DNA from: Chaetoderma sp. LZ-2023a | Lineage: Eukaryota > Mollusca > Caudofoveata > Chaetodermatida > Chaetodermatidae | Length of the DNA: 64,000 bases | Reading direction: 5' to 3' | Assembly: GCA_034401795.1 (NCBI GenBank) | Contig: CM067365.1 | Location: forward strand, 17,227,166-17,291,165 | Part shown: positions 21,783 through 31,299 of the stretch, piece by piece | How the letters are laid out: the number at the start of each line of letters is the position of its first letter | Position numbering within the stretch: the first letter of the stretch is position 1 | Made by a program: the position numbers and the translations under genes | The notes under the pieces: model-generated | Database searches by the model: none | The model's input: only the letters and a program-made list of their open reading frames with translations | What the model was told of the DNA's origin: nothing

Positions 21783-21843
21783 CTGCTGCTGCTATAGACA
21801 GCAGCCACAGCAATCAGTCAAATTAATTTCAAAATATTCAACA
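21783..21843. repeat. Hairpin element family H1, copy 7 (left arm truncated)
   Basis: GCTGCTGCTATAGACAGCAGC is followed by CAGTCAAATTAATTTCAAAA and ATATTCAACA; only the loop arm and right arm remain. A related left half lies at 21,985-22,015 (TATATTTTGAAATTAGTTTG). Confidence 0.7.
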
Positions 21844-22019
21844 AAATTCTTTGTTAAATCATAAAAAATATCATTTCTGTTGCTAGAAATTAGAAATTTA
21901 ATTCTCTGTGATTTATTAACACATTTCACTCTGACTTTCTTAGCATGTAGCTCTCAGCCAGAAATATATATATTTGCAAAATCATGTATATTTTGAAATT
22001 AGTTTGACTTAAGTCAGTT

Positions 22020-22661
22020 GAGATCATAACAAGCCAACAAATTTTAGTTAATTTGTTTCTGAGATAATCTACAGCAACGTATCTCTAGTGCATAATAAAT
22101 ATGATCACATTGTAAATAGTAAGGAATGGCTGCCTCCATTCTCCCGTCAAATGTGTTGACCCTTTGGTCCACTGGAATGATTGGCTCAATGATCCTCTTC
22201 TCTCGGTCGACAAATGGGCATTTGGAAAGACCACGACCAAGGATGGTCTTGCACGTTTGGGCATAAAAGGGTTAATAAAACAATTGGACTAAACGTTGTT
22301 GCTGCGTTAGTTAATACCGGTATGGTGATTCTCAGGAAAATTTATAATATTTATACAATCATCTGTTTTAAAGAACCGCACTCTTTTGGCCAAAAAATAC
22401 AGGTGGTCACTAAAGCACCTTTGAGTGTACAATTTGTTCAACAAGCTTTTTTTTTTTTATCAAGATCATTTCAAAGTAATTAGCGTGAGCTTAGGTTGCT
22501 CAATCTTTGAATAGTGTATTGTCTTGTTAACTCCATTCATTCAGAAATCTCTTAATCGTTTATTTCTCAAAATTGGCCTTTTGAATGTCCATTTACATTA
22601 CAAGAGGGGACAATTTTTGAAAATTTATGACTGATATGACTGGCTTGGTAATCGAGTCAGT
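22020..22661. other. Non-coding spacer with hairpin family H2 fragment
   Basis: No gene is supported. At about 22,582-22,660 there is a left-half copy of the H2 hairpin element seen intact at 62,389 (GTCCATTTAC...ATTTTTGAAAATTTATGACT...ACTGGCTTGG). It is cut at the insertion point of element A. Confidence 0.45.
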
Positions 22662-22663
22662 TA

Positions 22664-24177
22664 GGGTTGGGTGATATTGCTCAAGGCATGACGATATCGG
22701 TATCTCATTAAAATACCGCGGTATCACGATATATCGTCATTTGGGTGGGGTGTGGAGTTAGGGTGTAAACATAGAATAACATGTATTTCAAATTGGTGGT
22801 GTCTACAAGTTATTTTCATTAAATTTGTTGCATTGAAACCGTAAATTGAGATCGCCATGATCGCCATTTCCGCATATTTAATACACAAAATTCCACACTT
22901 TGACACCCTTCAATATACAGTTTAAAGCAACGAATGCAATGCAACTAACCGTATTCATCACAAATAAGAAAAATAAAGGATTTTCTTCTGTTCTTATGTT
23001 GTATTTTGTGTTATCTTTACCTCATGACACCTGTCAAAAGATTGAGCATTAACTTGATTGCGCATAAAGGAATTCCAACGAGCGAAATCCGATTGGCCGC
23101 CGTATCATACTTGAGCCAATGATTCACACTGCAGAATTCCGACAGCTGTTATCACGCCCGCCGCTAGCGTGGACGATGCAAATTAATAAAATAACGCTGC
23201 ATGATTTTGAACGAGAACCAGCGTGAAGACTGGAAACAATTATATCAGATTTTATTTGGTCTGTAATATTAAATACTAATTTGCCCCATTGTAGACCTAT
23301 TAAAATTCGCTCACTACTTAGCGGTCCTATGCATTGATCTCAAGGCGTAGCCGGGATGTGTGAAAGTAACCCAGTTAACACTGCAGCCAAAACTGCCACA
23401 ACAGATTGAAGACTGGAAATAATTAGGCCTAAGTTATTTATTTTAAGGCTGTTTCTCACTTAGAATAAATCTGTAATGTTATATGTGGAATGAATTTTGA
23501 TCTGATTCGTTTAAAAATGCTAAATATATTGTATAAAGTTACATAAAAACGTATAACGGTAAAGCAAGAGATTAACTTCCCCTCACCCACCGTTCCAAGC
23601 TCTGGTATTGATAAGGGATTAAGTGTGTGTGGTTTCCTATCGACCTAAAAAGTTCTAAAGTTTAAATCTTTCACGGTCAGAAGAATGTTTAACCATGCAG
23701 ATCAATGACTAATGGATAAATAGCTTGACCTGTAGTAATGACGCCATCAGATTGGAATGTGGGTGGTGCAAATGGGATTCCCACTGACTAACACTCAGAA
23801 TGAGGCAAGAAAAAACATGGCGTCGTCTATTTATGTAATTATAAAAAGTGAACAACAAAGGATTATTTTGTACTTTAAATCATTTTATTAGCGCAAACAA
23901 ACCATGATTTAAATTAACACAGATTATTTTGGAGTTTATTAAGTTTTTATTACCTTAGACAAAGACTGGATTATTACTTAAAGACTATTATTGGACCGAA
24001 TAGAGGTAAGAGTATGACATTTCTAACTTAGTTATTTATATTATGCTCACAGTTAAAAGTGCAATATCTTCCTGTCGGTATTGACGATACTTACGATTTT
24101 TCGAAATTATGACGATTTCGATATCGGTATTCGGTTTATCGCGATATTGACGCTAATATCGAAAAGTCGCTCAACCC
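22664..24177. mobile_element. Non-autonomous TA-flanked element A (1.5 kb)
   Basis: The left end GGGTTGGGTGATATTG and the right end ...GTCGCTCAACCC are inverted (GGGTTGrGyGA). TA occurs at both boundaries (22,662-22,663 and 24,178-24,179). Both subterminal regions are rich in CGATATCGGTAT/ATATCG motifs in opposite orientation. The interior lacks any transposase-like frame, so it needs a trans-acting enzyme. Its right TA is also the left TA of element B. Confidence 0.75.
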
Positions 24178-24179
24178 TA

Positions 24180-24790
24180 GTGGAGTGGCTTAGGGGAATG
24201 ATCGTGACCTGCTGGAACAAAGTACCAAATTTGGCACAGACGTACTAGAGGACAATACAAACATTTTTAGAGTGGGCTGCCAAAGTCTAAACATCAAGGT
24301 CACACAGAGCTTAAGGTCAAAGGTCAAATTATGCGTTTTTCCATATTTTCTCAGTGGAATGACCGTGACACACGATAACAAAGCACCAAATTTGGCACAG
24401 ATGTATTAGAGGACAATAAAAAATGTTTTAGAGTGGGCTACCAAAGTCTAAATGTCAAGGTCATGCAGAGGTCAAGGTCAAAGGTGAAATTATATGGGAT
24501 TTTTTTATATTTCTTCACAGGGAATGTGTGTAACATGCTAAAAAGCACAGGATTTGACACAGATGTACCATAGTACAATGCATAACCTTTCAGATGGGTC
24601 TGCTATGTTTTAATGGTTAGGGGCACGTCTAGGGGCAAGGTCAAAGATCACATTGTGTGTTGTTTTCATATTTTACATAGAATTACGTTGACATGCTCTA
24701 TCAAAGCCAGTTTTTTGTACTGATGTACCTTAGTCAATGCTGTTCCTGTGTTCATTGTTCAAAAGGATAATTTGAGGTCTTGACCCCTCC
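24180..24790 (+). repeat. Left terminal inverted repeat of element B
   Basis: About four diverged ~165-bp sub-units. Each reads GGAATGAcCGTGAC..., AAGCACCAAATTTGGCACAG, ATGTA..., TTTTAGAGTGGGCT, GTCAAGGTCA... and AGGTCAAAGGTCAAATTATG. The first is the best match to the right end. Confidence 0.8.
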
Positions 24791-25033
24791 CATTATAAAT
24801 AGATGCGGGAAATGTTAATTTAAATGGTACATTTGTGTTCTGAGGTTGGGAAATGTGAACAACACGGTTTAGCATAATGCAAATCTCTCTAGAGGGGTTG
24901 CCAAACTAAGGTCAATGTCAAAGTGTAAAATTGCGCTGGGGTCTTATTTCCAAAATAGAAACATAAACGTGCTGTCTAAACCAACAGTTTTATGTTCAAT
25001 TGTGCAATTCCAATCATGGCAATTACACTGAGA

Positions 25034-26485
25034 CTACATGTGTGGTTTCAAAGTCAGTCGATCAAAGTCAAATTGTCTCACAACTGCCATGACAAAACAC
25101 AATGCTGTGCATGCGAGCCCGGCATTCATGTACTTGCAATTCTTTGAAGAACTAGACGTCGCCTTGCACCCACACTTGATTAATTCTCTGCAGCTAACAG
25201 CGGCAGCTGGTAGAGTTGTCCACAATGGGCACCACCTGTGTCTCCTTTGTGTCTCCTTTGGTCCACCCAAAGCCTTCAGGAGTAGGTGCGGATTCAAACT
25301 TCCTCTCCAAATACTGGCTTGGTATAGACATCGATGTTGGAGCAGTGCATTTTGAGTGGGAGGAAGCTTCTCCATCATCTTCCCTCTCCTTGTGAATAGC
25401 TCCTGTCGAAGCTCATTCACATCAACACGTGGAGCAGTGTTGTCATACATGGTACAAGTAAATCTTTCCATTATTCTGAATACTGGAGATGTAATGTCTA
25501 GTGGAACAAATGCAGACAATGGTGTGATGATGAATGCTTCTGTGGCAGTGGGATATGCTTTCCATGTCTTCCAAACAGATTTCTTGACTTTACCGCTAAA
25601 CTGTGATGTTGAACCAGAGAAGGCATGGAAAAATGGTAGAGCACGAGCTTTGTTTTCACCAAGTTCCTGGCAGATTGAATTAACATCATTATATCGATAC
25701 TGTTTTCCGGTACCAAAGCCAACCCATAGCTGCATATCTGGATGACACTGTATAAGATCATGGAAAACTCCCACTAGAATCACAATCACATCAGTATACA
25801 TGGTTCTAATGAGGATAGAAGTTGCACCCTCTTTAAGAGCATCATTCAAATGGAGGCATATTCTACTATCCGCCTCTTCGTGATCACTCTCTCCCATTGT
25901 GATATTGGAGTGATTTGACTGCACTGTCGGGCCAGAGCTAATGAATACCAGCTTGTTATGTGGATATTCATGATTCACTACATCTTCTGACAGCAGAGCA
26001 ACTAGATCTTCCTTGTTTCTAGGATCCTGAAGGAAACCAGCAAAGCAAGGTGGTACCTTACCATTGCGGGACACCTTTCTCCGAACCCCTTTACCTCGTT
26101 TTTCTCTAGTTGTTGTTTTCAGGCTGTCACAGTTATAAGTGTCCCAAACTATGTCAATTCTGGAACAGTTTATAAGTTGTCTCTCTGTCCATGGGATGAA
26201 CACTTTGTCACTATATTCACCGAAAGTAGATGCACTTTCCTGTGGCAAGGCATGTACTATGGCAGCACCATCAAATACTTTGGCATCAAAGTGAGATGGT
26301 GTTTCTGCTTGGACAGCTGGATCAATCCAATGCAGTAGCTCTGCTTTGTTGCTTGGTAGACGGAGTCTTCCATGTAGAGACAATGCTGGTGGCCATGGAT
26401 GATTTTGATGTGTGAAGAATTCAACTAGCTTTGTGCTGCGGACTTGTGCAACGACGAATAGCTGACTGAATAGATTGCAGTCATT
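25034..26485 (-). pseudogene. Element B protein, C-terminal nuclease-like region
   Basis: The frame is open from about 26,485 (it begins DCNLFSQLFVVAQVRSTK and runs on through EFFTHQNHPWPPALSLHGRL) to 25,034. The central block is SDHEEADSRICLHLNDAL, then SILIRTMYTDVIVILVG, then ALPFFHAFSGSTSQFSGKVK and KSVWKTW; the C-terminal block is MEKLPPTQNALLQHRCLYQA. I recognise this as the conserved 'HEEADTR / DTDV / HA-TGCDTTS-F-GKGK / PPT-DAL--H' series of a multi-copy family annotated as uncharacterised in cnidarians and molluscs. The acidic and Gly-Cys-Asp motifs resemble FEN/XPG-type PIN nucleases, which is my inference. In this copy DTDV is YTDV and GCDTTS is degraded to GSTSQ, so catalysis is probably lost. 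The tail (KNCKYMNAGLACTALCFVM) retains part of a Cys cluster. Confidence 0.7.
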
Positions 26486-26508
26486 TTATATTTCTTGGAA
26501 TTGGTGTT

Positions 26509-26766
26509 TTACCTTTGGGTTCCCGCTAGTGTCGTGAGGACGCTTAAAGAGCGGAAGATGATTCTTTTTATGGCCCTATGGATTGATTCTTTCCTTTCAA
26601 CAAGCACATCCTTGAGATAGTTTGAATATTGCTCATTACCCAATGTCTCCATCGTGTGCAATGCCTGTGCAACTGTGCCATCCATACAATCGTTTATGTC
26701 CAGGGTCATGAGTTCATTTGACTTATTCATAAATGGGTTACCCATTGCCAATATGGTGTTGCACAT
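26509..26766 (-). pseudogene. Element B protein, middle segment (GNPF region)
   Basis: The fragment reads MGNPFMNKSNELMTLDINDCMDG... and LGNEQYSNYLKDVLVERKES. It sits between the DQAHEQNN block and the C-terminal region, in the order expected for one continuous protein. It is separated from both by frame changes. No function is assigned to this region. Confidence 0.65.
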
Positions 26767-26794
26767 ATTGTTAATCTGATTCTGGAATGTTTCT

Positions 26795-27023
26795 TGTGTT
26801 GAATGCCCCTGTTCATGGCTGGTTGATCAGTCACGTGATACAGTTCATCAAACTCTGTGAGGATCCTGGCCTGTTCAGGTCCTGCTATCATCCATCATTT
26901 TAGAGCAGCAGGATTTTCAGTCAGGCCAATGGCACCACCGGATCCTTTCACTCTTTCATTATTTTGTTCATGTGCTTGGTCGAGAGGCATGCTCGAGAAC
27001 TTTCGCTTACCCTTCGTGAACAC
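26795..27023 (-). pseudogene. Element B protein, DQAHEQNN segment with in-frame stop
   Basis: Reading the minus strand from 27,023 gives FTKGKRKFSSMPLDQAHEQN, then NERVKGSGGAIGLTENPAAL and K, then a TGA stop, then WMIAGPEQARILTEFDELYH. DQAHEQNN-x-x-VKG-x-GGA-x-GL is a signature of the family, as I recall it. The stop and the frame break at its start show the copy is non-functional. It is not contained in any long open frame. Confidence 0.68.
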
Positions 27024-27266
27024 TCAATTAGCCTCAAACTCATTTCGTATTTCTTGTGGGAGAGCCTTCATATCTCTGATGTGAACTGGTACCCATCTGG
27101 CATAATTTGTATGGTCAAGCACAAAAAAACATGGTGCTAGTGCTTCAAGCACTTGTATATATGGAGCAAAGTTTCTTTCTCTGTGCGATCGAACAAAAAC
27201 TATCACCAACAGTTCAAGATGCAAGACTTTATCCCAGAACTCAAAGGTTGGGCTGTTACGTATCAT
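27024..27266 (-). pseudogene. Element B protein, SPTFEFW...NYARWVPVHIRDM segment
   Basis: The segment contains SPTFEFWDKVLHLELLVIVF, VRSHRERNFAPYIQVLEALA and LDHTNYARWVPVHIRDM. It is highly conserved against the divergent second copy, where the corresponding text at 58,400-58,550 reads FPTFKVMRMFMRILLVLLQF and AAREGNW. It is frameshifted against its neighbours on both sides. Confidence 0.68.
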
Positions 27267-27555
27267 TTAAATTTTCCAGTCATCATAAGGCACATCTCCT
27301 GGATTGCACATTGTGTTGAAAGCATCATGTTGTAACTTTGCAAGAACCATGACAGTTACTTGATGCGCATGCCGTGTCCTAGTGACGTGCGCCACCTGGA
27401 GGAAGGAGTCTGCAGTTCCCGCAGTGACAACACCAGCGTCACTCAGTGCCACACACCACCCTGATCCCTCCAACAGGTCTGCTACTCCCCTCCACAATGC
27501 CATCTCTGTGTGTAGACCACCTATTACGACTATATATCTAGATTCACCAATTCCA
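27267..27555 (-). pseudogene. Element B protein, GGLHTEMALW...RTRHAHQVT segment
   Basis: It reads YIVVIGGLHTEMALWRGV, LLEGSGWCVALSDAGVVTAG, TADSFLQVAHVTRTRHAHQV. It directly continues the previous segment after a frameshift at about 27,545. The open frame extends further 5' to 27,713, but that part overlaps the real upstream segment in another frame and is not meaningful. Confidence 0.68.
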
Positions 27556-28131
27556 CTGTGCATACTTTGCCAGAGCGTAAATTGGTTGATCACAAACCAG
27601 TACTGGTATTTGCCCAGGGTTTCGTTTTTGGATGACACGTTTAACCATTTCCATCCCATCTTTAACCATGGCCATCGTAGCTGCTTTCTCATAGAACAGA
27701 GGCAACAGAACACTTACCCCAGGTGGATCTGGGTTATCTGGCTGATGATCAGCATGATGAGCAGCCCATGCAATGAAGTCATCTTTCTCAAGTTTGTCTT
27801 TATCTAGCAGGGGTATTCTCTGTCCTAACCAGTGGTTCTCTTGTTCAACTGCTGTATTTATCATGTCAGGGGTGTCATCTACAACATGTGCCTCTGGAAC
27901 AGGTAACAGATTGGTGTTGCATGCTACAGCTGGAACTATGCGGTAGCTGTCCGGGAGGGAAGGGTTTTTGGTGCACACCGGAGGTGGAACTGTGATGGGT
28001 GGTCTAGATATTCCAGGATTAAACTGTGTAGGGAGCTGGAACAAGTTAATACTAGTTCCATGAAAAGACCCTTCAGCTGTTTGTGATGTGGGATTGTGGT
28101 CTAAATTATCAAGGGCTCCTGTTATATACAC
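27544..28131 (-). pseudogene. Element B protein, NPGQIPVLVCDQP segment
   Basis: The segment is a 195-residue open stretch. Its first half is Pro/Asn-rich and low in motifs. The second half contains DDFIAWAAHHADHQ, VSVLLPLFYEKAATMAMVK, NPGQIPVLVCDQPIYALAK and ends YAQW, a conserved stretch of the family. It lies between the N-terminal zinc module and the GGLHTEM segment. Confidence 0.66.
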
Positions 28132-28506
28132 ACCCTCACGGATTTATGCAGGACATACTAAGTCTTCCTCATTAAACCATTGACAAACTGAGTTTGTGAG
28201 CCAGTCTTCCAGTTCTAATACACGCTCATAACTCACACTGACACCAAGTTCGTGAAGTTGATTCACAATTTTTTTACTTCGGGTTTGCGTGTGTACATTC
28301 AGACCTATATATAATGGCAATGGGGGCTCTTTATCCTTGAGATGACGTGGCCTTTCTGCTCCCTTAGCCTTTTGCTTAGAGTTGAACCTGATTAGTTGGC
28401 TTATAGTCAGGCATGCATGCGAGTTGCCAGCATTCTGCTCTGTGGTATTTTACCCATACAGCAGCATCGAAATCATGACTTTGAGGGAATTCGGCACTGA
28501 ACTGTC

Positions 28507-28725
28507 TTAACAATCTGTAGTAAAACTACCTGAGAATTTGGGAAATTCTGTCTCAAACATTTCCTTCCGTATGATTTTAGCTACATGTGCCATTGACAGG
28601 GCATCTTTATAGAAATTACGTATTTCAAGTGTTTCTTTCAGCAGCACTTGGAGACCTTCGTCAAAGACTAGAAGTATGTTCTTGCCATCTGTTTGTTCCT
28701 GGCAGTCATTGGGATAGTGCAACAT
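28507..28725 (-). pseudogene. Element B protein, linker fragment
   Basis: The fragment MLHYPNDCQEQTDGKNILLV...MAHVAKIIRKEMFE lies in order between the zinc module and the central segments. It contains an 'AKIIRKE' stretch of the kind seen in family members. No function is assigned. The 280 bp on either side contain no clean frame. Confidence 0.5.
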
Positions 28726-28931
28726 AAGCCTGTTCTTTAACTAGGTTTTGTTTATTGATTTTTGAAGCGCTAATGATGTAAGCCGATTTTCATACATTTT
28801 ATGCAAGTCTGCTAATCTGAATATAAAACACTGTCTTCCAAACTGGTTTCAATGAATGATACAAGTTCAGTAAATACCCGCGACTCGGTCATTTTCTGCT
28901 CAGTAAACGTAAATGGGACGGATTGGACTCT

Positions 28932-29495
28932 TTATATACCTCTGTAGTGATTTCTAAACATATTCATACACTGCTTGTGATATTTTGCATCAATGGCAAC
29001 CAAATCACCACCTGCAAGTGTGGCTAACAGATCTGTGTCTTGCATTTCCGTTGCCTGTTCTCTAAGCAAGGTGTCCAGTTCTAATGTACTACACATATGA
29101 AGTACCCCTTCTGTTTGCTTACAGAAGACACACCTATCCGAGTGTTTAGACTCATCAGAGAGCGTGGTGCGTTTTGATTTTCTTTGTGCGATATCATCCC
29201 CATATTGTTCAATACTTCTCCTTTTGTCATGTTTTTCTTGAGCTCGCTGCAGTTTTGAACTAGCAAATTTAAGCTGACAATTAAGGTGCCACTTTGCCTT
29301 GTTGGCATGGAGGTCATTTGCATTAATGCTTTCAGGAAAACATACATCAACAGGCATTAAATATAACGTTCTGAAACCTTCTACATTTTTCATAAAGTCC
29401 TTATATGATTGTAGACCTTTACCGTCTTGTCTGGATGTGGGAAATTTTAATATGTCATCGTCCGTTCTACATATTATGCAATTTGTCCAGTCCAT
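28932..29495 (-). pseudogene. Element B protein, N-terminal double zinc-binding module
   Basis: The frame is 187 codons long. It shows two similar Cys/His sets: CIIC (residues 6-9) with KWHLNC (about 72-77), and CVFC (about 117-120) with AKYHKQC (about 172-178). The C-x2-C ... H-x2/3-C spacing suggests two zinc-binding folds, plausibly for recognising the transposon ends or chromatin. It begins MDWTN near the right TIR, as expected for the 5' end of the gene. The same two-part layout recurs in the second gene copy at 60.5-61.25 kb. The family is unnamed to me. Confidence 0.68.
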
Positions 29496-29499
29496 TCTG

Positions 29500-29990
29500 T
29501 CTGGAAGGTCTAATAAATAAGGTTCAAACAGTCTATTGTATTGTTAGCGCAGAATTTAGTCACCAGCAACTAACAGGCGGAAATTCCCATCAATTTATAT
29601 AACTGTATAAGACATGATAGCAGACGACAATGAGAGAATTGTAATCTAAGCGATAATACGTTTTCATTTTAAATTGAATAACAGTTTATAAAATTACCCC
29701 CGGGCCGTGCATTATTATAAAAATCAAATGAATACCGATACTATTGTATACTTTTCCATCTCGCAATTGATGTTTCAATTAAATTACGTCAATTTTGTGT
29801 TTTAATCTGATTCCATGGCAATCTTAAAAGTGTCTGTAGATCGTTCTTATGTGGAATGACTGCATTAATGTTTTGCTATTTATTTTAGTTGCTTGTTTAA
29901 AAGTTTTCACTCTATTAGAATTTCAAAGCCGTTATGAATTTAATTGTGTTATGCTCTGCGCTACACTGTGGTTTATTTTCTTGTTCTTTT
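29500..29990. other. 5' non-coding region of the element B gene
   Basis: AT-rich spacer between the zinc module start and the right TIR; a promoter would be expected here but I cannot point to one. Confidence 0.35.
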
Positions 29991-29994
29991 CAAA

Positions 29995-30613
29995 CTATAG
30001 ATAGCTATGCATATCAATAAACACATTTTAAAATTTTATATTGTCCCAATGTACATCTGTACCAAGTTTTAATGGTATGTTACAGCATATTGCGACCATT
30101 CCATGAAAAAATCTGTAACCTCCACACAGTTTGACCTTTTACCTTGACTGTATTGTAACCTTGACTTTCAATATTTGGCAACTACCTCTAATTTTTTTTA
30201 TATTATACTAAAATACTATACTATGCCAAAATGATGCTTTATTATGTCATCTCACAGCCATTCCCTGGTAAAAGATTAAAAAATTCCACATAATTTTATA
30301 TTTGACCTTGACCCCCAGCATGGCTTTGACCTCTAAAAATTGGCATCCCTCTATAAGAGTGTTTCTTATTATCCTAAAGTACTTCTGTGCCATGATTGGT
30401 GCTTTGTTACATTATATCACAGTCATTCCCTGGGAAAATATGAAAACTCCATAATTTGACATTTGACCTTGACCTCAGCGTGACCTTGACCTTTAAAATT
30501 TGGCAGCCCCCTCTAAAAAGTTTCGTATTAACCTAAACTACATCGGTGCCAAATTTGGTGCTTTATTCCAGCAGGTCACGATATCACTTAAATTTGGACT
30601 TAAGCCACTCCAC
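29995..30613 (-). repeat. Right terminal inverted repeat of element B
   Basis: Read on the minus strand it repeats the left end: the GTGGAGTGGCTTA start, CGTGACCTGCTGGAATAAAG, CACCAAATTTGGCAC, and ~165-bp sub-units with TCAAGGTCA. Divergence from the left end is moderate, so the arms are old or evolve independently. Confidence 0.8.
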
Positions 30614-30615
30614 TA

Positions 30616-31100
30616 TTATATGTCACAAGGGAGACAAGCGTCGACAGGCTCCATATGTAAGCAGAGTTAACTCCCGTTAGCAGTGAAAAGCTATCTTGAG
30701 CAATCGCCGGAGAATGAGCGTACATGTCGGCCAAACATTGAATGCTCTATTATTTGTTCCCACGTTCACAAACCATTTTCATCCAGGTAGACAGCTTAAA
30801 TAAAGCTAAGGGTGATATTACATCATAGGTTTCAGGGTCATTGGTTTGCACATCTTAACCCTTTAATTATCAAGCAAGTAAAAATATTAACTCGCCTGTC
30901 ATCTTGGAGGCTAAGATACTATTTGTTAAAATTTACCACATGAACAACCCCGGCTGGATAAAAGAGCCAGTCATTCCAGTGGTAAATTTCCAATAAGTAG
31001 TCGTCTATTAGAACAAATTATTCACAGGGGTTCAACAAGCACCACCACCCAATATGATCCACTTTGCATCTGGATAAGAATCAGTTTCTATTTAATAAAT
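30616..31100. other. Non-coding spacer with H2-like hairpin
   Basis: No gene. At about 30,935-31,010, TTTACCACATGAACAACC...GGATAAAAGAGCCAGTCATT followed by CCAGTGGTAAATTT forms a diverged hairpin related to the H2 family (see 62,389). Confidence 0.45.
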
Positions 31101-31103
31101 ATT

Positions 31104-31196
31104 CTGTTGAATATTTTCAAACTTACTTGATTAGGAGTTGTTACTGTCAAAAGAAGCAACATGATCCAGTAGAATTGGTCTCAAAATATTCCACAG
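31104..31196. repeat. Hairpin element family H1, copy 8
   Basis: CTGTTGAATATTTTCAAACT is paired with GGTCTCAAAATATTCCACAG; the loop arms GTTGTTACTGTC / AAGAAGCAAC are diverged. A (AT)n run follows at 31,276-31,300. Confidence 0.78.
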
Positions 31197-31299
31197 CTTT
31201 TCTGCATAGCTATCATGAAACTGAGCCACTGGGATTCCAAGGGTTACTTGGTTAACTGTGTCATTGTCTTGAAATATATATATATATATATATATATAA

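Larger units (their letters stand above)
24180..30613 (-). mobile_element. TIR transposon B (6.4 kb) carrying the zinc/nuclease-like gene
   Basis: The left terminus GTGGAGTGGCTTA and the right terminus TAAGCCACTCCAC are inverted repeats flanked by TA (24,178-24,179 and 30,614-30,615). Homology between the ends continues inward for roughly 600 bp (for example TCGTGACCTGCTGGAA, AAATTTGGCAC, GTCAAGGTCA, in reverse on the right). Inside, on the minus strand, broken pieces of one large protein run from 29,495 down to 25,034 in the right order. Gene and termini together form a coherent DNA transposon. This copy is inactive because the coding region is frameshifted. Confidence 0.8.

Noticed and set aside
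27382-27807. 141-aa plus-strand frame
   Set aside because: It is antisense to the conserved GGLHTEM and NPGQIPV segments of element B.
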